Below the pieces are notes generated by a model. That model did no database searches, was not told the DNA's origin, and saw only the letters and a list, made by a program, of their open reading frames with translations. Position numbers and translations under genes: made by a program. A DNA stretch of 64,000 nt from Lachnospiraceae bacterium (GTDB lineage Bacteria > Bacillota > Clostridia > Lachnospirales > Lachnospiraceae), in the NCBI GenBank assembly GCA_017465845.1, contig JAFTVH010000148.1, positions 1-64,000 of the forward strand, in the 5' to 3' direction. How positions within the stretch are numbered: position 1 is the stretch's first letter; every line of letters starts with the position of its first letter. Below are positions 51,068 through 60,668 of the stretch, piece by piece.

Positions 51068-51742
51068 CTACCTGAAGCCTGAAAACAAATCTTTCGTAAG
51101 AGCATCGAACACGATTCTTTCGTTCTTTACATATGCAATTTTCGGCTGTATCTTGGGACGCATGCCCCATTTTTTCTGCCTTGCAGCAGATTTATATTTG
51201 AAATCGCCGATTTTTAATTTTTCCGGCTCCATTTCAAGCGCTACTACTGTATGGTCTTCCTCTCCGGTTGCTCCGGCATACGCCTCGCCGTAGAGTCCAC
51301 CCAGAACTATGATATTTCCTCGTGAGATTACTTTGCAGCCAGGATACACATCCCCGAGGATAACGATACTGGTCTCTGTCTCAAGTACCTCACGATTCTT
51401 CAGACTGCCCTTATAGAACTGTCCGTCAGAACTTCCGATAAGGCGCTTTCTGGACTGTCTGATGGCTCTGAGATAAAGCTTGTCCGTTTCCTCATCTTTT
51501 CCTACAATACAAATGATTTCAATATCACTGTTCTCATGAATTGTATCAAGAATCTCTATCTCTTCTTCTTTGGTAAGGCTTCTGCCTTCAAAGGACAATG
51601 CCACTTTAGCCTCTCCGAAGAAATTTCTGGCTCCGGATAATTTTAAGGCAAGTTCATCCAAAATCACATGAAAGGGCACGTCATCTTTGAGCATCATGGT
51701 AATTCCATTATGATAGCTTTTTATTACCACAGTTTCCTTCAC
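51068..51742 (-). CDS. minC: MinC division inhibitor
   Basis: A 224-residue FtsZ inhibitor. The N-terminal domain (1-110) is weakly conserved, as usual; the C-terminal beta-helix (about 120-200) has VIVLGGLYGEAYAGATG and VYPGCKVISRGNI. The start is GTG with AGGAGAGG upstream. Confidence 0.9.
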   Translation of the reverse strand: MKETVVIKSYHNGITMMLKDDVPFHVILDELALKLSGARNFFGEAKVALSFEGRSLTKEEEIEILDTIHENSDIEIICIVGKDEETDKLYLRAIRQSRKRLIGSSDGQFYKGSLKNREVLETETSIVILGDVYPGCKVISRGNIIVLGGLYGEAYAGATGEEDHTVVALEMEPEKLKIGDFKYKSAARQKKWGMRPKIQPKIAYVKNERIVFDALTKDLFSGFR

Positions 51743-51770
51743 AAGCAGCCTCTCCTTTCGGTTCTATATT

Positions 51771-54674
51771 TTAAAATTCATTAATTGTCACGCCTTCATT
51801 ATCCATATCGGCTGTACCAGTCAGGATATCCTCCTCGGCAGCGAGGCCATAATAGTATTTAATGATCTCTCTGGCAACCTGCGCCGCATAATCAGATGAA
51901 TACCCAAAAGGAATGCGCACTGCAAAACCAATTTCAGGCTCTTCATAGGGCGCATAGCCTACAAATAATGCATGGTTGGATCTGGATTTGATCTGTTCCG
52001 CTGTACCAGTCTTACCTGCCACGTTTACCGCCAGATCGTTGAAGTATGATTTACCCTGTACCACCTTACGCATGCCAAGCTGTATTGCACTCCAATACTC
52101 TGCAGGCATGTCTACCGTATTTCTGATATCAGGTTCGTAATCTATCAGTACGGAACCATCGGATTGAGTCACTTTGTCCATGAGTGTCAGATTATAACAA
52201 GTGCCCCTGTTAGCAACAGTAGTCACATACCTGGCAATTCCTACGGTAGTATAACTGCCGCTTCCCTGACCGATAGCAGTACGTACCGGGTCGATGTCCG
52301 AAACATCGGGACTATACTCTTCCACTTCAACTCCGGATTTTTCAGTCAGACCAAATAAATCCGCATACTTTGCCAAGGTATCAAGTCCCGTCTGAACACT
52401 ATATTCACCATTGACTGAAGACAGCCTATATCCCAGATCATAAAAGAAGACATTACAGGAATTCTGAATGGCACCCGTCACATCCAGGCTGCCATGGCCC
52501 CATGTCTTCCAACATTTCGGACCGTTTTCAATGGTATTAAATACGCCGGAACAATTGGTTTGGGAAGTAAGGCTGATGATACCTTCGCATAATCCGGCAG
52601 TGGCAGATACCATTTTAAATGTAGAACCGGGCGCCGCCTTATACTGGGTGGCATAATTCAGGCTGGGACTTGATTTATCCGTCATCAGCTTTGCCCAATA
52701 TTTTGCGTCAATCGTGTTGGCCAATTTATTATTGTCATAGCCCGGATAAGTCACCATTGCCAAAACATCCCCGGTATTGACATCTGTAATAACCACTGCT
52801 CCGTTACAGGGATCCAGGGCCAGCTGCGCCGGTGTAATTTCCAGGTTGTTAATCCTGTTCATCATAAATTGATAAGCTGACATGGTACCCTTATAAAGCT
52901 TCTCTTCCTCTTCCGCCGGGTAATCTGCTGCATTCTGTTCGCATATCAGCATACAAATATCTTTGCCGCTTATCACATCGTTTAGCAACATGTATTTGTA
53001 CAGCTTTTTCTGAAACTCCTGATTCCCGTCAATCATCCTTATGATATAATCTACTATCTGTTCGAACGTGGCATCAGAATCAATATACTTTTCTTCCAAC
53101 TTCAGCTTGCTGATATTAACCCAGCTTTTACCGATACAATAGTTAAGATATTCACTCAGGCTGATGACTTCTTCCTTTGTCCATGCAATATAAGTATTGT
53201 CTTCTTTATCCACCTTATTGGAATCCACTACTCCATTGGAATAAAGCAGGGACATAATGTTGCTCTGATATACCTGGTACTCTTTAGACAGTTTATTGTA
53301 CGGCGTTTGTTTCTCTAAAAGCTCCGTTCGCAACTTTTCGTACACGCTGTCACGATAGCTCTGGTATTTGGCATAAACTTCTTTTTCTTTCTCTCCGGCA
53401 TCCTCATCATCAAAATGGCTGACATCTACTACGCTATTGTTAATGATTGCAAAATACACATCATAAATAGGTATTTTTATATCTTTATTGCTGGAGCCTT
53501 CCGAAGCATTATATTCCTTTATATTGATAATCTTATCCGCCAGAATACCTGCGATTCCCTGCTCCAGAATCTGATAGGTCGCAATCTGAAGTTTGGAATC
53601 AATGGTCAGCCAGACATCATCACCTGCTTCCGGTTCTGTCCGTTCTTTCACCATAAGTGTTTTACCAAGGTTGTCCACCACCAGCTTTTCAGTGCCTTTG
53701 ATGCCCTGCAGGGTACTTTCCATGTATGCTTCGATACCGCTCTTTCCAACGACATCAGTCACTGTATAACGCTGGGGATCTCCGCCGTTTTCTTCCTCCT
53801 TCGCGTTGAGCTCCGTCAATTCATCAGAAGATATCTTACCGGTATATCCCAAAAGCTGGGCAAAATATTCGCTTTCATGGTATCTTCTGGCAGTATCCTC
53901 TTCAATAGACACACCTTCCAGCTGATCCATATTTTCCATGACAACGGCCACTGTCTCCTCACAGACATCTTTGGCTACGGTAGTTCCTACATATTTACGG
54001 AAAGATGTCAGTTTCATATTATATCGAATAGTGACCATTTTAAGAAGTTCTTCTTTCGTATATCCTTTTCCTACAATAAATTGGCTGGTGCTGTCTCCTT
54101 CAATTTCATAATCACCAATCCGAAAGCAGCCTGAACCTGTTCCTCCCAGATGTTGGATGACATCATCAGCAGTGGCATTGCGCTCATCTTCCTCAAGATC
54201 ATCTATATATATCTTGCCATAGATATCCGCAAGGAAACGAAGCATTTTGGTGCCTTCTACATTAAATGCAAATTCACCGTTCTCGTCAATCACCACGTTG
54301 AAATCGGTAATTACGCTGTCCCCGTTCTTTTCAATCATCTTAATTAATTTATAGATATTTTCATTCAGCTTTTTATTTTTCGCAGCCGTGCTCATTCCGG
54401 ATTCATAGACATCCTCTATCTTTACCGAATAAGCCAGTTCATTGTCCGCAAGCACTACTCCGTTACGGTCTAAAATTCTGCCTCTGGTGCTGGAAATCGT
54501 TCTTGTCTTTTCTGTCTTTAAGACAAAATCATCCAGATACTGCTGACCATTCACAATTTGCAGGTCAAAACAGCGATAAATCAGGATGCCGCCCAGAATC
54601 AGAAAAATCACCGTCAAGACAGTAATTCTGCTGGTCAAAATATTCAGAATACGTTCTCTCAGTTCATCAAACAA
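51771..54674 (-). CDS. mrdA: Penicillin-binding protein 2 (elongation transpeptidase) with a large insertion
   Basis: A 967-residue class B PBP that cross-links side-wall peptidoglycan with RodA. It has one N-terminal membrane segment (about 15-35), a dimerisation/pedestal region (RTISSTRGRILDRNG to about 360) and the transpeptidase domain with APGSTFKMVSA (Ser-x-x-Lys), NSCNVFF (Ser-x-Asn) and AGKTGTAEQI (Lys-Thr-Gly). Between TIDSKLQ and LDPCNGAVVITD is an extra mostly helical, Lys/Glu/Tyr-rich segment of about 230 residues, not present in E. coli PBP2. There is no PASTA domain, against a SpoVD assignment. It starts with TTG and overlaps mreD by 8 bases. Confidence 0.92.
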   Translation of the reverse strand: MFDELRERILNILTSRITVLTVIFLILGGILIYRCFDLQIVNGQQYLDDFVLKTEKTRTISSTRGRILDRNGVVLADNELAYSVKIEDVYESGMSTAAKNKKLNENIYKLIKMIEKNGDSVITDFNVVIDENGEFAFNVEGTKMLRFLADIYGKIYIDDLEEDERNATADDVIQHLGGTGSGCFRIGDYEIEGDSTSQFIVGKGYTKEELLKMVTIRYNMKLTSFRKYVGTTVAKDVCEETVAVVMENMDQLEGVSIEEDTARRYHESEYFAQLLGYTGKISSDELTELNAKEEENGGDPQRYTVTDVVGKSGIEAYMESTLQGIKGTEKLVVDNLGKTLMVKERTEPEAGDDVWLTIDSKLQIATYQILEQGIAGILADKIINIKEYNASEGSSNKDIKIPIYDVYFAIINNSVVDVSHFDDEDAGEKEKEVYAKYQSYRDSVYEKLRTELLEKQTPYNKLSKEYQVYQSNIMSLLYSNGVVDSNKVDKEDNTYIAWTKEEVISLSEYLNYCIGKSWVNISKLKLEEKYIDSDATFEQIVDYIIRMIDGNQEFQKKLYKYMLLNDVISGKDICMLICEQNAADYPAEEEEKLYKGTMSAYQFMMNRINNLEITPAQLALDPCNGAVVITDVNTGDVLAMVTYPGYDNNKLANTIDAKYWAKLMTDKSSPSLNYATQYKAAPGSTFKMVSATAGLCEGIISLTSQTNCSGVFNTIENGPKCWKTWGHGSLDVTGAIQNSCNVFFYDLGYRLSSVNGEYSVQTGLDTLAKYADLFGLTEKSGVEVEEYSPDVSDIDPVRTAIGQGSGSYTTVGIARYVTTVANRGTCYNLTLMDKVTQSDGSVLIDYEPDIRNTVDMPAEYWSAIQLGMRKVVQGKSYFNDLAVNVAGKTGTAEQIKSRSNHALFVGYAPYEEPEIGFAVRIPFGYSSDYAAQVAREIIKYYYGLAAEEDILTGTADMDNEGVTINEF

Positions 54675-55185
54675 ATTTCTGTTCGCTCCTTCTCTCTTTC
54701 ACTTCCAGCCTCTCATTGATTTTCAGTATCAAAGGATACAAAATTATAGTTACCATAATGGTATATACTGCTTCCGGCAGAATGACCCTTGTAAAATAAA
54801 ACGGAAAATCAAACTTACCACGCAGTAAAAATTGCAGTATATAACAGACGATTCCGTATGTCAGGTCACTGACTACGATCAGCGCTATCGGCAACTTGAT
54901 ATCTTCGGGATAAAAGATTCTGGAAAACTTTCCGTTTACGAACCCTATATACATACACATAAGCGCATAAAATCCCAGAATATCTCCATAAAAAATATCA
55001 CATAACAGTCCACAGAAGAACCCAATGATCAGCCCCTCCCTGTCTCCCCTCATAAAACCAAAAGAGGAAGTCAGGATAATCATCAAATTCGGAATAATTC
55101 CTCCAAATGCAAGACTTCGAAACACAGTACACTGAAGGATAAAGCAAACCAGTATGATAATAGTCACTACGATTTTTTTTTTCAT
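54667..55185 (-). CDS. mreD: MreD rod-shape protein
   Basis: A 172-residue membrane protein with about five hydrophobic segments and conserved GFMRGDREGLIIGFFCGLLCD, as in the MreD family. It connects MreC with the elongasome. It overlaps mreC by 4 bases (ATGA) and PBP2 by 8 bases. Confidence 0.9.
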   Translation of the reverse strand: MKKKIVVTIIILVCFILQCTVFRSLAFGGIIPNLMIILTSSFGFMRGDREGLIIGFFCGLLCDIFYGDILGFYALMCMYIGFVNGKFSRIFYPEDIKLPIALIVVSDLTYGIVCYILQFLLRGKFDFPFYFTRVILPEAVYTIMVTIILYPLILKINERLEVKERRSEQKFV

Positions 55186-56066
55186 TCCAATGCCTCTTCT
55201 TCATTGATCTGCTGCTTCAGCTGTGTAATGACCAGGACTTCATCCAGATGCTCAAAATCCACTGCGGGAGTTATGTATCCGGATTTTGTCAAATTATTGG
55301 CATCCTGACTCAGTGTATGGATATACCCAATCAGAATGTTGGGCAGATATTTATCACTGATATTGGAGGTCACCACCTTATCACCCGCAGCCACTTTTCC
55401 TTCACTATCCAACAACTGGCTGAAGCTGATGACGCCATCCGCCATCAGTTTCAGATCTCCGGATACCATTAGCTTGTCACCGGTGGCAAGGACAGCTCCG
55501 CTGACATTAGAACCGTCAGAAATAATGGAAGTTACCTTCGCCCAGTTAGGACCAACAGAAGAAATTCTTCCTACCAGACCACCGCCGGCAATAACATTCA
55601 TATCTACACTCAGGCCATCATCATAACCTTTATCAATTGTAAAGTTGGAATACCAGTTACCGGAATCCCTGCTGATGATTCTGGCTCCTACTTTTTCATA
55701 GTCGCTGTACTGATCATCCAGTTCAAATAATTTTCTTAGATTATTCAATTCATATTTTTCCTGCTGCAGGATCGTATTTTGCTCAGTAAGCTCTGCTACC
55801 TGTTCTTTCAGGCTGGTATTCTCTTCCAGAAGACTTCTGATTTCAACCAGTTCTTCAGAACGATTGGAAAGCCATTCTCCTGCCCTGCTGATTCCCTGTT
55901 GGAAAGGAACTACCACGTAACCGACCGCTGTATTTAATGGCCTGTTAAAGAGATCCGTTCCAAATGTCAGAAGCATCATGACACAACAAACGATTGTTAA
56001 TACAAAAAGGAGGTATTTACCGGGTAATGTAAATCTCTCCCCTTTTCTTTTTACGATCGGGCTCAT
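55182..56066 (-). CDS. mreC: MreC rod-shape protein
   Basis: A 294-residue protein with one membrane segment (about 18-38), a coiled coil (about 70-115, VEIRSLLEENTSLKEQVAEL) and a beta-rich extracellular domain (about 120-280, VIAGGGLVGRISSVGPN). It binds and activates PBP2/RodA. It overlaps mreB by 4 bases. Confidence 0.93.
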   Translation of the reverse strand: MSPIVKRKGERFTLPGKYLLFVLTIVCCVMMLLTFGTDLFNRPLNTAVGYVVVPFQQGISRAGEWLSNRSEELVEIRSLLEENTSLKEQVAELTEQNTILQQEKYELNNLRKLFELDDQYSDYEKVGARIISRDSGNWYSNFTIDKGYDDGLSVDMNVIAGGGLVGRISSVGPNWAKVTSIISDGSNVSGAVLATGDKLMVSGDLKLMADGVISFSQLLDSEGKVAAGDKVVTSNISDKYLPNILIGYIHTLSQDANNLTKSGYITPAVDFEHLDEVLVITQLKQQINEEEALE

Positions 56067-57073
56067 TTACTCATCCCTTCGATTGCATAAGCGACAGTTT
56101 TATAGTTATCTTCCTTTATGATCTTGGAAAGTCCGATAGCCACACTGGCAATAGGATTCTCAGACACATTTACTTTCAGTCCTGTTCCCACTGCAAGACG
56201 TTCCGCCAGATGTCCCACTTGGGATGCTCCACCTGTAAGATAGATTCCATGGCGATAGATATCCGCTGCCAGCTCAGGGGGCGTTCTTTCCAAAATCACC
56301 TTTACATTATCTACGATGGTATTAAAGTGTTCTTCTAACGATTCATCTACCAGTTTTGTAGGAATTTCTCGCTCCACAGGAAGACCGGTTACGATATCCC
56401 TTCCGTAAACTACAGCACCTTTGCTCTCTGTTTCAAGTTCATTCAGTGCAATCTTTACGTATTCAGCAGTCTTACCTCCGATAATCAGGCTGAATTCTCT
56501 GCGTACTGCAGCTCTGATGGCTTCATCAAATTTAGATCCGCCCACCTTGATCAAACGGCTCAAAACGATTCCACCCAGTGAAAGAATGGAAATCTCTGTA
56601 GTCTCATATCCCACATTGACTACCAACACACCCTGGGAATTTTTAACATCAATGTCCATACCCAGTCCGTCAGCTACCGCCTTCTCTACAACCATAATCT
56701 TTTTAGCTTTCACATTGGCATCCCTGATCAGATCATAAAATGCACGTTTCTCTACTTCTGTAACATCTGTAGGTACTGCAATATAATAATCTGCCGGTTT
56801 CACATTTCCTTTCTGAAGGTCAGTGATAAAATATTTTATTAATGTTTCCATGTTCTTGATATCCGCAATAACACCGTTTGATAACGGATAGGAAATATGA
56901 ATATTTCCCGGTGCTTTCTCATACATTTCAAAAGCGGAATTACCATACGCAAAAAGTGTGTTCTTATTCTCGATAGCAATCATATTCTTCTCCACCATGA
57001 TGCTATCTTCATTTCTGTTATAGATTTTAATATTGTTGGTACCTAAATCGATACCGAATGCGTTAATAGCCAA
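56063..57073 (-). CDS. mreB: MreB actin-like shape protein
   Basis: A 336-residue bacterial actin. IDLGTNNIKIYN is the phosphate-1 motif, VVNVGYETTEISILSLGG the second phosphate loop, and LTGGASQVGHLAERL the adenosine motif. The start is TTG with AAAGGAG 9 bases upstream. A second MreB/Mbl copy may exist elsewhere in the genome. Confidence 0.95.
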   Translation of the reverse strand: MAINAFGIDLGTNNIKIYNRNEDSIMVEKNMIAIENKNTLFAYGNSAFEMYEKAPGNIHISYPLSNGVIADIKNMETLIKYFITDLQKGNVKPADYYIAVPTDVTEVEKRAFYDLIRDANVKAKKIMVVEKAVADGLGMDIDVKNSQGVLVVNVGYETTEISILSLGGIVLSRLIKVGGSKFDEAIRAAVRREFSLIIGGKTAEYVKIALNELETESKGAVVYGRDIVTGLPVEREIPTKLVDESLEEHFNTIVDNVKVILERTPPELAADIYRHGIYLTGGASQVGHLAERLAVGTGLKVNVSENPIASVAIGLSKIIKEDNYKTVAYAIEGMSK

Positions 57074-57088
57074 AATGTCAGCTCCTTT

Positions 57089-57778
57089 CTATAGTAAAGC
57101 TAATTCTTTAAAACTGGTATATCTGTTATCTCCGATAATAATATGGTCAAGCAGCTCGATACCCATCATTTCCCCTATCTCTTTCACATTTCCGGTCATT
57201 TCCAGATCACTGTTGCTGGGGGTAGGATCCCCACTGGGATGATTATGAACCAATACGATATTTACCGCTTTCTGCTGCAGCGCTTCCAGAAATATTTCTC
57301 TGGGAGAAATCAGCGACATCCTGACACTTCCATGGGATAACAAGGACTCTTTCAGCATCTGGCCTTTATTATCCAGAGATACCAAAATAACATATTCCGT
57401 ATCCTTATGCCGCAACTGTTCCATAAAATAATCCGCTACAGTAACAGAATCATTAAAATTGATTCCTTCTTTGGCCGTAGCCCTGCTGATTCTCATAGAC
57501 AACTCTGTGAGACATTTCAGCTTGACTGCCTTTACCTCACCGATTCCTCTGATCTGCATCAATCCTTCCAGTGAGATATCATAGAGGCCCAACAAACCTT
57601 CCCTGGGTGCTTTGGCAAGTTTCAGAACCTGATCTGCCAACTCTACGGCACTGGCTTCTTTTGTCCCGGTTCTTAAGATGATTGCCAGCAATTCACTTTC
57701 CGTCAGATGCTCCGGCCCATATGCCAGAAATTTTTCATATGGCTTATTGGGTACGATTGCTTTCTTCTCTTTTTTCAT
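57089..57778 (-). CDS. radC: RadC family JAB-domain protein
   Basis: A 229-residue protein with a helix-hairpin-helix region (LMQIRGIGEVKAVKL) and a C-terminal JAB metalloprotease-like domain. The zinc motif lies in VHNHPSGDPTPSNSD. Role is unclear in spite of the name. I choose the ATG at 57778 (AGGAG upstream) over a GTG at 57811. It precedes mreB, as in most bacteria. Confidence 0.93.
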   Translation of the reverse strand: MKKEKKAIVPNKPYEKFLAYGPEHLTESELLAIILRTGTKEASAVELADQVLKLAKAPREGLLGLYDISLEGLMQIRGIGEVKAVKLKCLTELSMRISRATAKEGINFNDSVTVADYFMEQLRHKDTEYVILVSLDNKGQMLKESLLSHGSVRMSLISPREIFLEALQQKAVNIVLVHNHPSGDPTPSNSDLEMTGNVKEIGEMMGIELLDHIIIGDNRYTSFKELALL

Positions 57779-57828
57779 ATATGCACTCCTGTCCGAAACC
57801 TTCTCTGACACTGCATATATATGCTTTC

Positions 57829-58068
57829 TTAGCTTATGAATTTATAAATCAGGAGGGATATGATCACTCCCAGTACGCTTGCAATGGTAATCTGGAATTT
57901 CAACCCAAAGGTAAGGATAATGAAGCCCAGATTCAGTTCAATCGGTGAACTCAAGCCAAAAGTCTGGCCATAATTCAGGAAGCTTCCGTCAAAATAAGTT
58001 CCAATGAATCTGCCAATCACAAACCCTATCAGCACCAGAACAACCAGTGTCCAATTTACTCTTTTCAA
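57829..58068 (-). CDS. DUF4321 small membrane protein
   Basis: A 79-residue protein with two membrane segments (TLVVLVLIGFVIGRFIG and ITIASVLGVIISLLIYKF) and a short outside loop. The layout is that of DUF4321, found next to radC/mreB in Clostridia. It lies 50 bases upstream of radC and is likely co-transcribed. Function unknown. Confidence 0.82.
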   Translation of the reverse strand: MKRVNWTLVVLVLIGFVIGRFIGTYFDGSFLNYGQTFGLSSPIELNLGFIILTFGLKFQITIASVLGVIISLLIYKFIS

Positions 58069-58259
58069 TGTACTTCCTCAACTTTCTTAAGTATTGTCTA
58101 TCCACCTGACCGTGCGTCCGCAATATCGACAATAACGCTTTTACGGCTCCTACGCTTCGCTGACATCAACCCGAATATGACAGCAAATGCAACTCAGTTT
58201 GATAAACACGCTTATATAGTAACACAATTCCCAAAATCTGTACATAAAATTCATGGATT

Positions 58260-59588
58260 TTATTTCGCGCTTTTTCTTAATTTTTCTTTCGCTTTTTCGA
58301 CATCAGCTACTGTGAGCACTTTTTTGTCCAAAAGAGACTGCAGCGATTTCAGGATACCGAACCTGGCGTGCTGCCAGGTCAATCCCCCCTGGAAATAAAC
58401 AGCATAGGGCGGTTTGATAGGGCCGTCTGCCGATAGCTCAATAGAGGAACCGGAAACAAAAGCGCCCGCCGCCATAATTACTTTAGAATCATATCCGGGC
58501 ATATCCCAGGGCTCCGGTGTCACATGGCTGTCCACAGGCGCAGCCGCCTGAATACCTTCGCAGAAGGCAATGACTCCCTCCGGTGTTCCGAAAGTTACCG
58601 CCTGAATGATATCATGTCTGCTCTCCGTACCGTTCGGTATTACTGCAAAATTCAAATTTTCATAGACATTAGCTGCAAAGATAGCTCCTTTTAAAGCCCC
58701 TGCTGTAACAGTTGGTGCCAGGAACAATCCCTGATAGAATTGTGGCAGGATACCAAGAGAAGCTCCTACTTCTTTGCCAAGACCCGGAGAAGTCAGGCGA
58801 TACGCAGCATTTTCCACGCATTCCTTTTTACCGGCAATATAGCCTCCGATGGGTGCAAGACCGCCGCCCGGATTTTTAATCAGTGAACCCACTACCATAT
58901 CTGCTCCCACGTCAGAAGGCTCACTCAATTCCACAAATTCACCGTAACAGTTGTCTACCATGCAGATTACATCCGGCTTTATCTTTTTGATAAAAGAAAT
59001 CAACTCACCGATTCTTTTCACTGACAGGGTGGGCCGCGTCTGGTATCCCTTGGAACGCTGGATAGTCACAAGGTGCGTACGTTCATTGATCGCCCCGGCA
59101 ATGCCTTCCCAGTCAAAACTTCCATCTTTATTAAGGTCTACCTGTCTGTAAGTAATACCATACTCTGCCAAAGAACCTTTGGAAGGACGGATACCGATTA
59201 CTTCCTCTAAAGTATCATAGGGCTTTCCTACCGGTGAAAGCAGTTCATCCCCTGGTCGCAGATTGCTCATAAGAGCCAGTGCCAGAGCATGGGTTCCGCA
59301 GGTAATCTGAGGTCTTACCAATGCGTCTTCTGTGTGAAATACCGATGCATAGACTTGTTCCAAAGTATCTCTTCCCAAATCATTATATCCATATCCCGTG
59401 GTTCCAAGCAGACACGCTTCACTTACCTGATGGTCCTGCATGGCTTTTAAGACCTTTAACTGATTATATTCAGCGTTCTGATCGATTTCTGCAAATCGCT
59501 CTTTCAGATTTTCAGTAATCTCCTCACCATATTCAAATACTGCATTACTGATGCCCATTTGGGCATACATGTTTCGTATTTCTTCCAT
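58260..59588 (-). CDS. YnbB-type PLP enzyme (methionine gamma-lyase family, 'aluminium resistance')
   Basis: A 442-residue fold-type I PLP-dependent protein. The PLP lysine lies in QRSKGYQTRPTLS; VDNCYGEFVELSEPSDVGAD and NPGGGLAPIGGYIAG are family blocks. The activity is unproven, and the 'aluminium resistance' name comes from an old report. Between this and the DUF4321 gene (58069-58259) I see no gene or clear regulator site. It lies downstream of miaA. Confidence 0.9.
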   Translation of the reverse strand: MEEIRNMYAQMGISNAVFEYGEEITENLKERFAEIDQNAEYNQLKVLKAMQDHQVSEACLLGTTGYGYNDLGRDTLEQVYASVFHTEDALVRPQITCGTHALALALMSNLRPGDELLSPVGKPYDTLEEVIGIRPSKGSLAEYGITYRQVDLNKDGSFDWEGIAGAINERTHLVTIQRSKGYQTRPTLSVKRIGELISFIKKIKPDVICMVDNCYGEFVELSEPSDVGADMVVGSLIKNPGGGLAPIGGYIAGKKECVENAAYRLTSPGLGKEVGASLGILPQFYQGLFLAPTVTAGALKGAIFAANVYENLNFAVIPNGTESRHDIIQAVTFGTPEGVIAFCEGIQAAAPVDSHVTPEPWDMPGYDSKVIMAAGAFVSGSSIELSADGPIKPPYAVYFQGGLTWQHARFGILKSLQSLLDKKVLTVADVEKAKEKLRKSAK

Positions 59589-59629
59589 TCTTTTTGTACC
59601 TTCCTGTTATCTTTGCCAAAATTCTGTTA

Positions 59630-60580
59630 TTATTTCAGAATTCCTTCTTTCGTAAGTCTGTCTTTCATATAAGACATTATTTTCTTATCATCGTACAGAA
59701 ATTCTTTTTTGTCAATCCAAATTACATCTTTTTCACGACGAAACCAGGTCAACTGTCTCTTGGCAAAATGTCTGGTATCACGTTTAATCAGATAAACAGC
59801 TTCCTCCAACGTAATTTCTCCCTCAAGGAAACTCAATATTTCCTTATATCCGAGCCCTTGCATAGAGACCTGTCCCTTGTGGCACCCTCTATCGCGTAAT
59901 GCCCTTACTTCTTCTATAAGACCTGAATTTAACATTTCATCCACACGCTGATCGATTCTTTCATAAAGGCGCTCCCGCTCATCTGTCAGCACAAAGTAGC
60001 AGGAACTATATGCACTCTGTTTTTCTTTTTCCTGCTCATTATGTGTTGAAATTTTTTCTCCGGTCAGATGATAATATTCTAAAGCCCGTATGGTTCTCTT
60101 AATATTATTGGCATGAATAATATCTGCGGATTCAGGATCAACCGCCTTAAGCATCTCATGAAGCACTTCTGCACCCTTCTCTTCTGCCATTTTTTCCAAA
60201 GAAGCCCTGTATTCAGTATTTTCCTCATTCTCTGTAAAATCGATATCTCTTAACACCGCCTGAATATAAAACCCGGTACCACCTGTGAGAATAGGAATAT
60301 GTCCTCTTTCATAGATGCCTTCCATACACTCTGCACATTTCTGCTTGAATATCACCACGTTAAAATCATCCTTTGGATCCAACACATCGATCAAATGATG
60401 TGGAATCCCCTGCATCTCCTGTGGTGTAATTTTAGCCGAACCGATATCCATATATTTATATACCTGCATGGAATCTGCAGAAATAATTTCCCCGTTAATA
60501 GCTTTCGCCAACTCTATGGATAATTTCGTTTTACCTACAGCAGTAGGCCCTGTCAATACTACCAGTGGTTTCTTTTCCAT
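59630..60580 (-). CDS. miaA: tRNA dimethylallyltransferase
   Basis: MiaA adds a dimethylallyl group to A37 of tRNAs reading UNN codons. The 316-residue protein has the P-loop LTGPTAVGKTKLS, SADSMQVYKYMDIGSAK, the PHHLIDVLDP loop and GTGFYIQAVL. The start at 60580 follows AGGAG by 9 bases; an in-frame codon at 60631 lies within the promoter/operator. It is downstream of mutL, its usual neighbour. Confidence 0.95.
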   Translation of the reverse strand: MEKKPLVVLTGPTAVGKTKLSIELAKAINGEIISADSMQVYKYMDIGSAKITPQEMQGIPHHLIDVLDPKDDFNVVIFKQKCAECMEGIYERGHIPILTGGTGFYIQAVLRDIDFTENEENTEYRASLEKMAEEKGAEVLHEMLKAVDPESADIIHANNIKRTIRALEYYHLTGEKISTHNEQEKEKQSAYSSCYFVLTDERERLYERIDQRVDEMLNSGLIEEVRALRDRGCHKGQVSMQGLGYKEILSFLEGEITLEEAVYLIKRDTRHFAKRQLTWFRREKDVIWIDKKEFLYDDKKIMSYMKDRLTKEGILK

Positions 60581-60603
60581 TCCGCCGACTCCTTTCCTCG
60601 TTT

Positions 60604-60631
60604 CTTTTAGCAAAATTCGTCCCGCTTTCAA
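60604..60631 (-). promoter_or_regulatory. Possible miaA promoter
   Basis: Minus-strand TTGAAA (60631-60626) and TAAAAG (60609-60604) with a 16-base spacer lie just downstream of the palindrome pair, so a bound repressor would abut the -35 box. Confidence 0.4.
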
Positions 60632-60632
60632 T

Positions 60633-60666
60633 TGACTACACTAGTCATTATTGACTCGTTTAGTCA
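60633..60666. promoter_or_regulatory. Second pair of 15-bp palindromes, operator-like
   Basis: TGACTA-CAC-TAGTCA (60633-60647, perfect) and TGACTC-GTT-TAGTCA (60652-60666, one mismatch) are 6-3-6 repeats with centres 19 bp apart, exactly as at 11163-11196. They fill the space between the mutL stop codon and the possible miaA promoter. Confidence 0.6.
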
Positions 60667-60668
60667 TA

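Noticed and set aside
58081-58259. Possible third palindrome related to the giant hairpins
   Set aside because: Fragments such as GTGCGTCCG and ACGCTTTTACGG are present, but arms do not pair over useful length and the terminal motif is absent.
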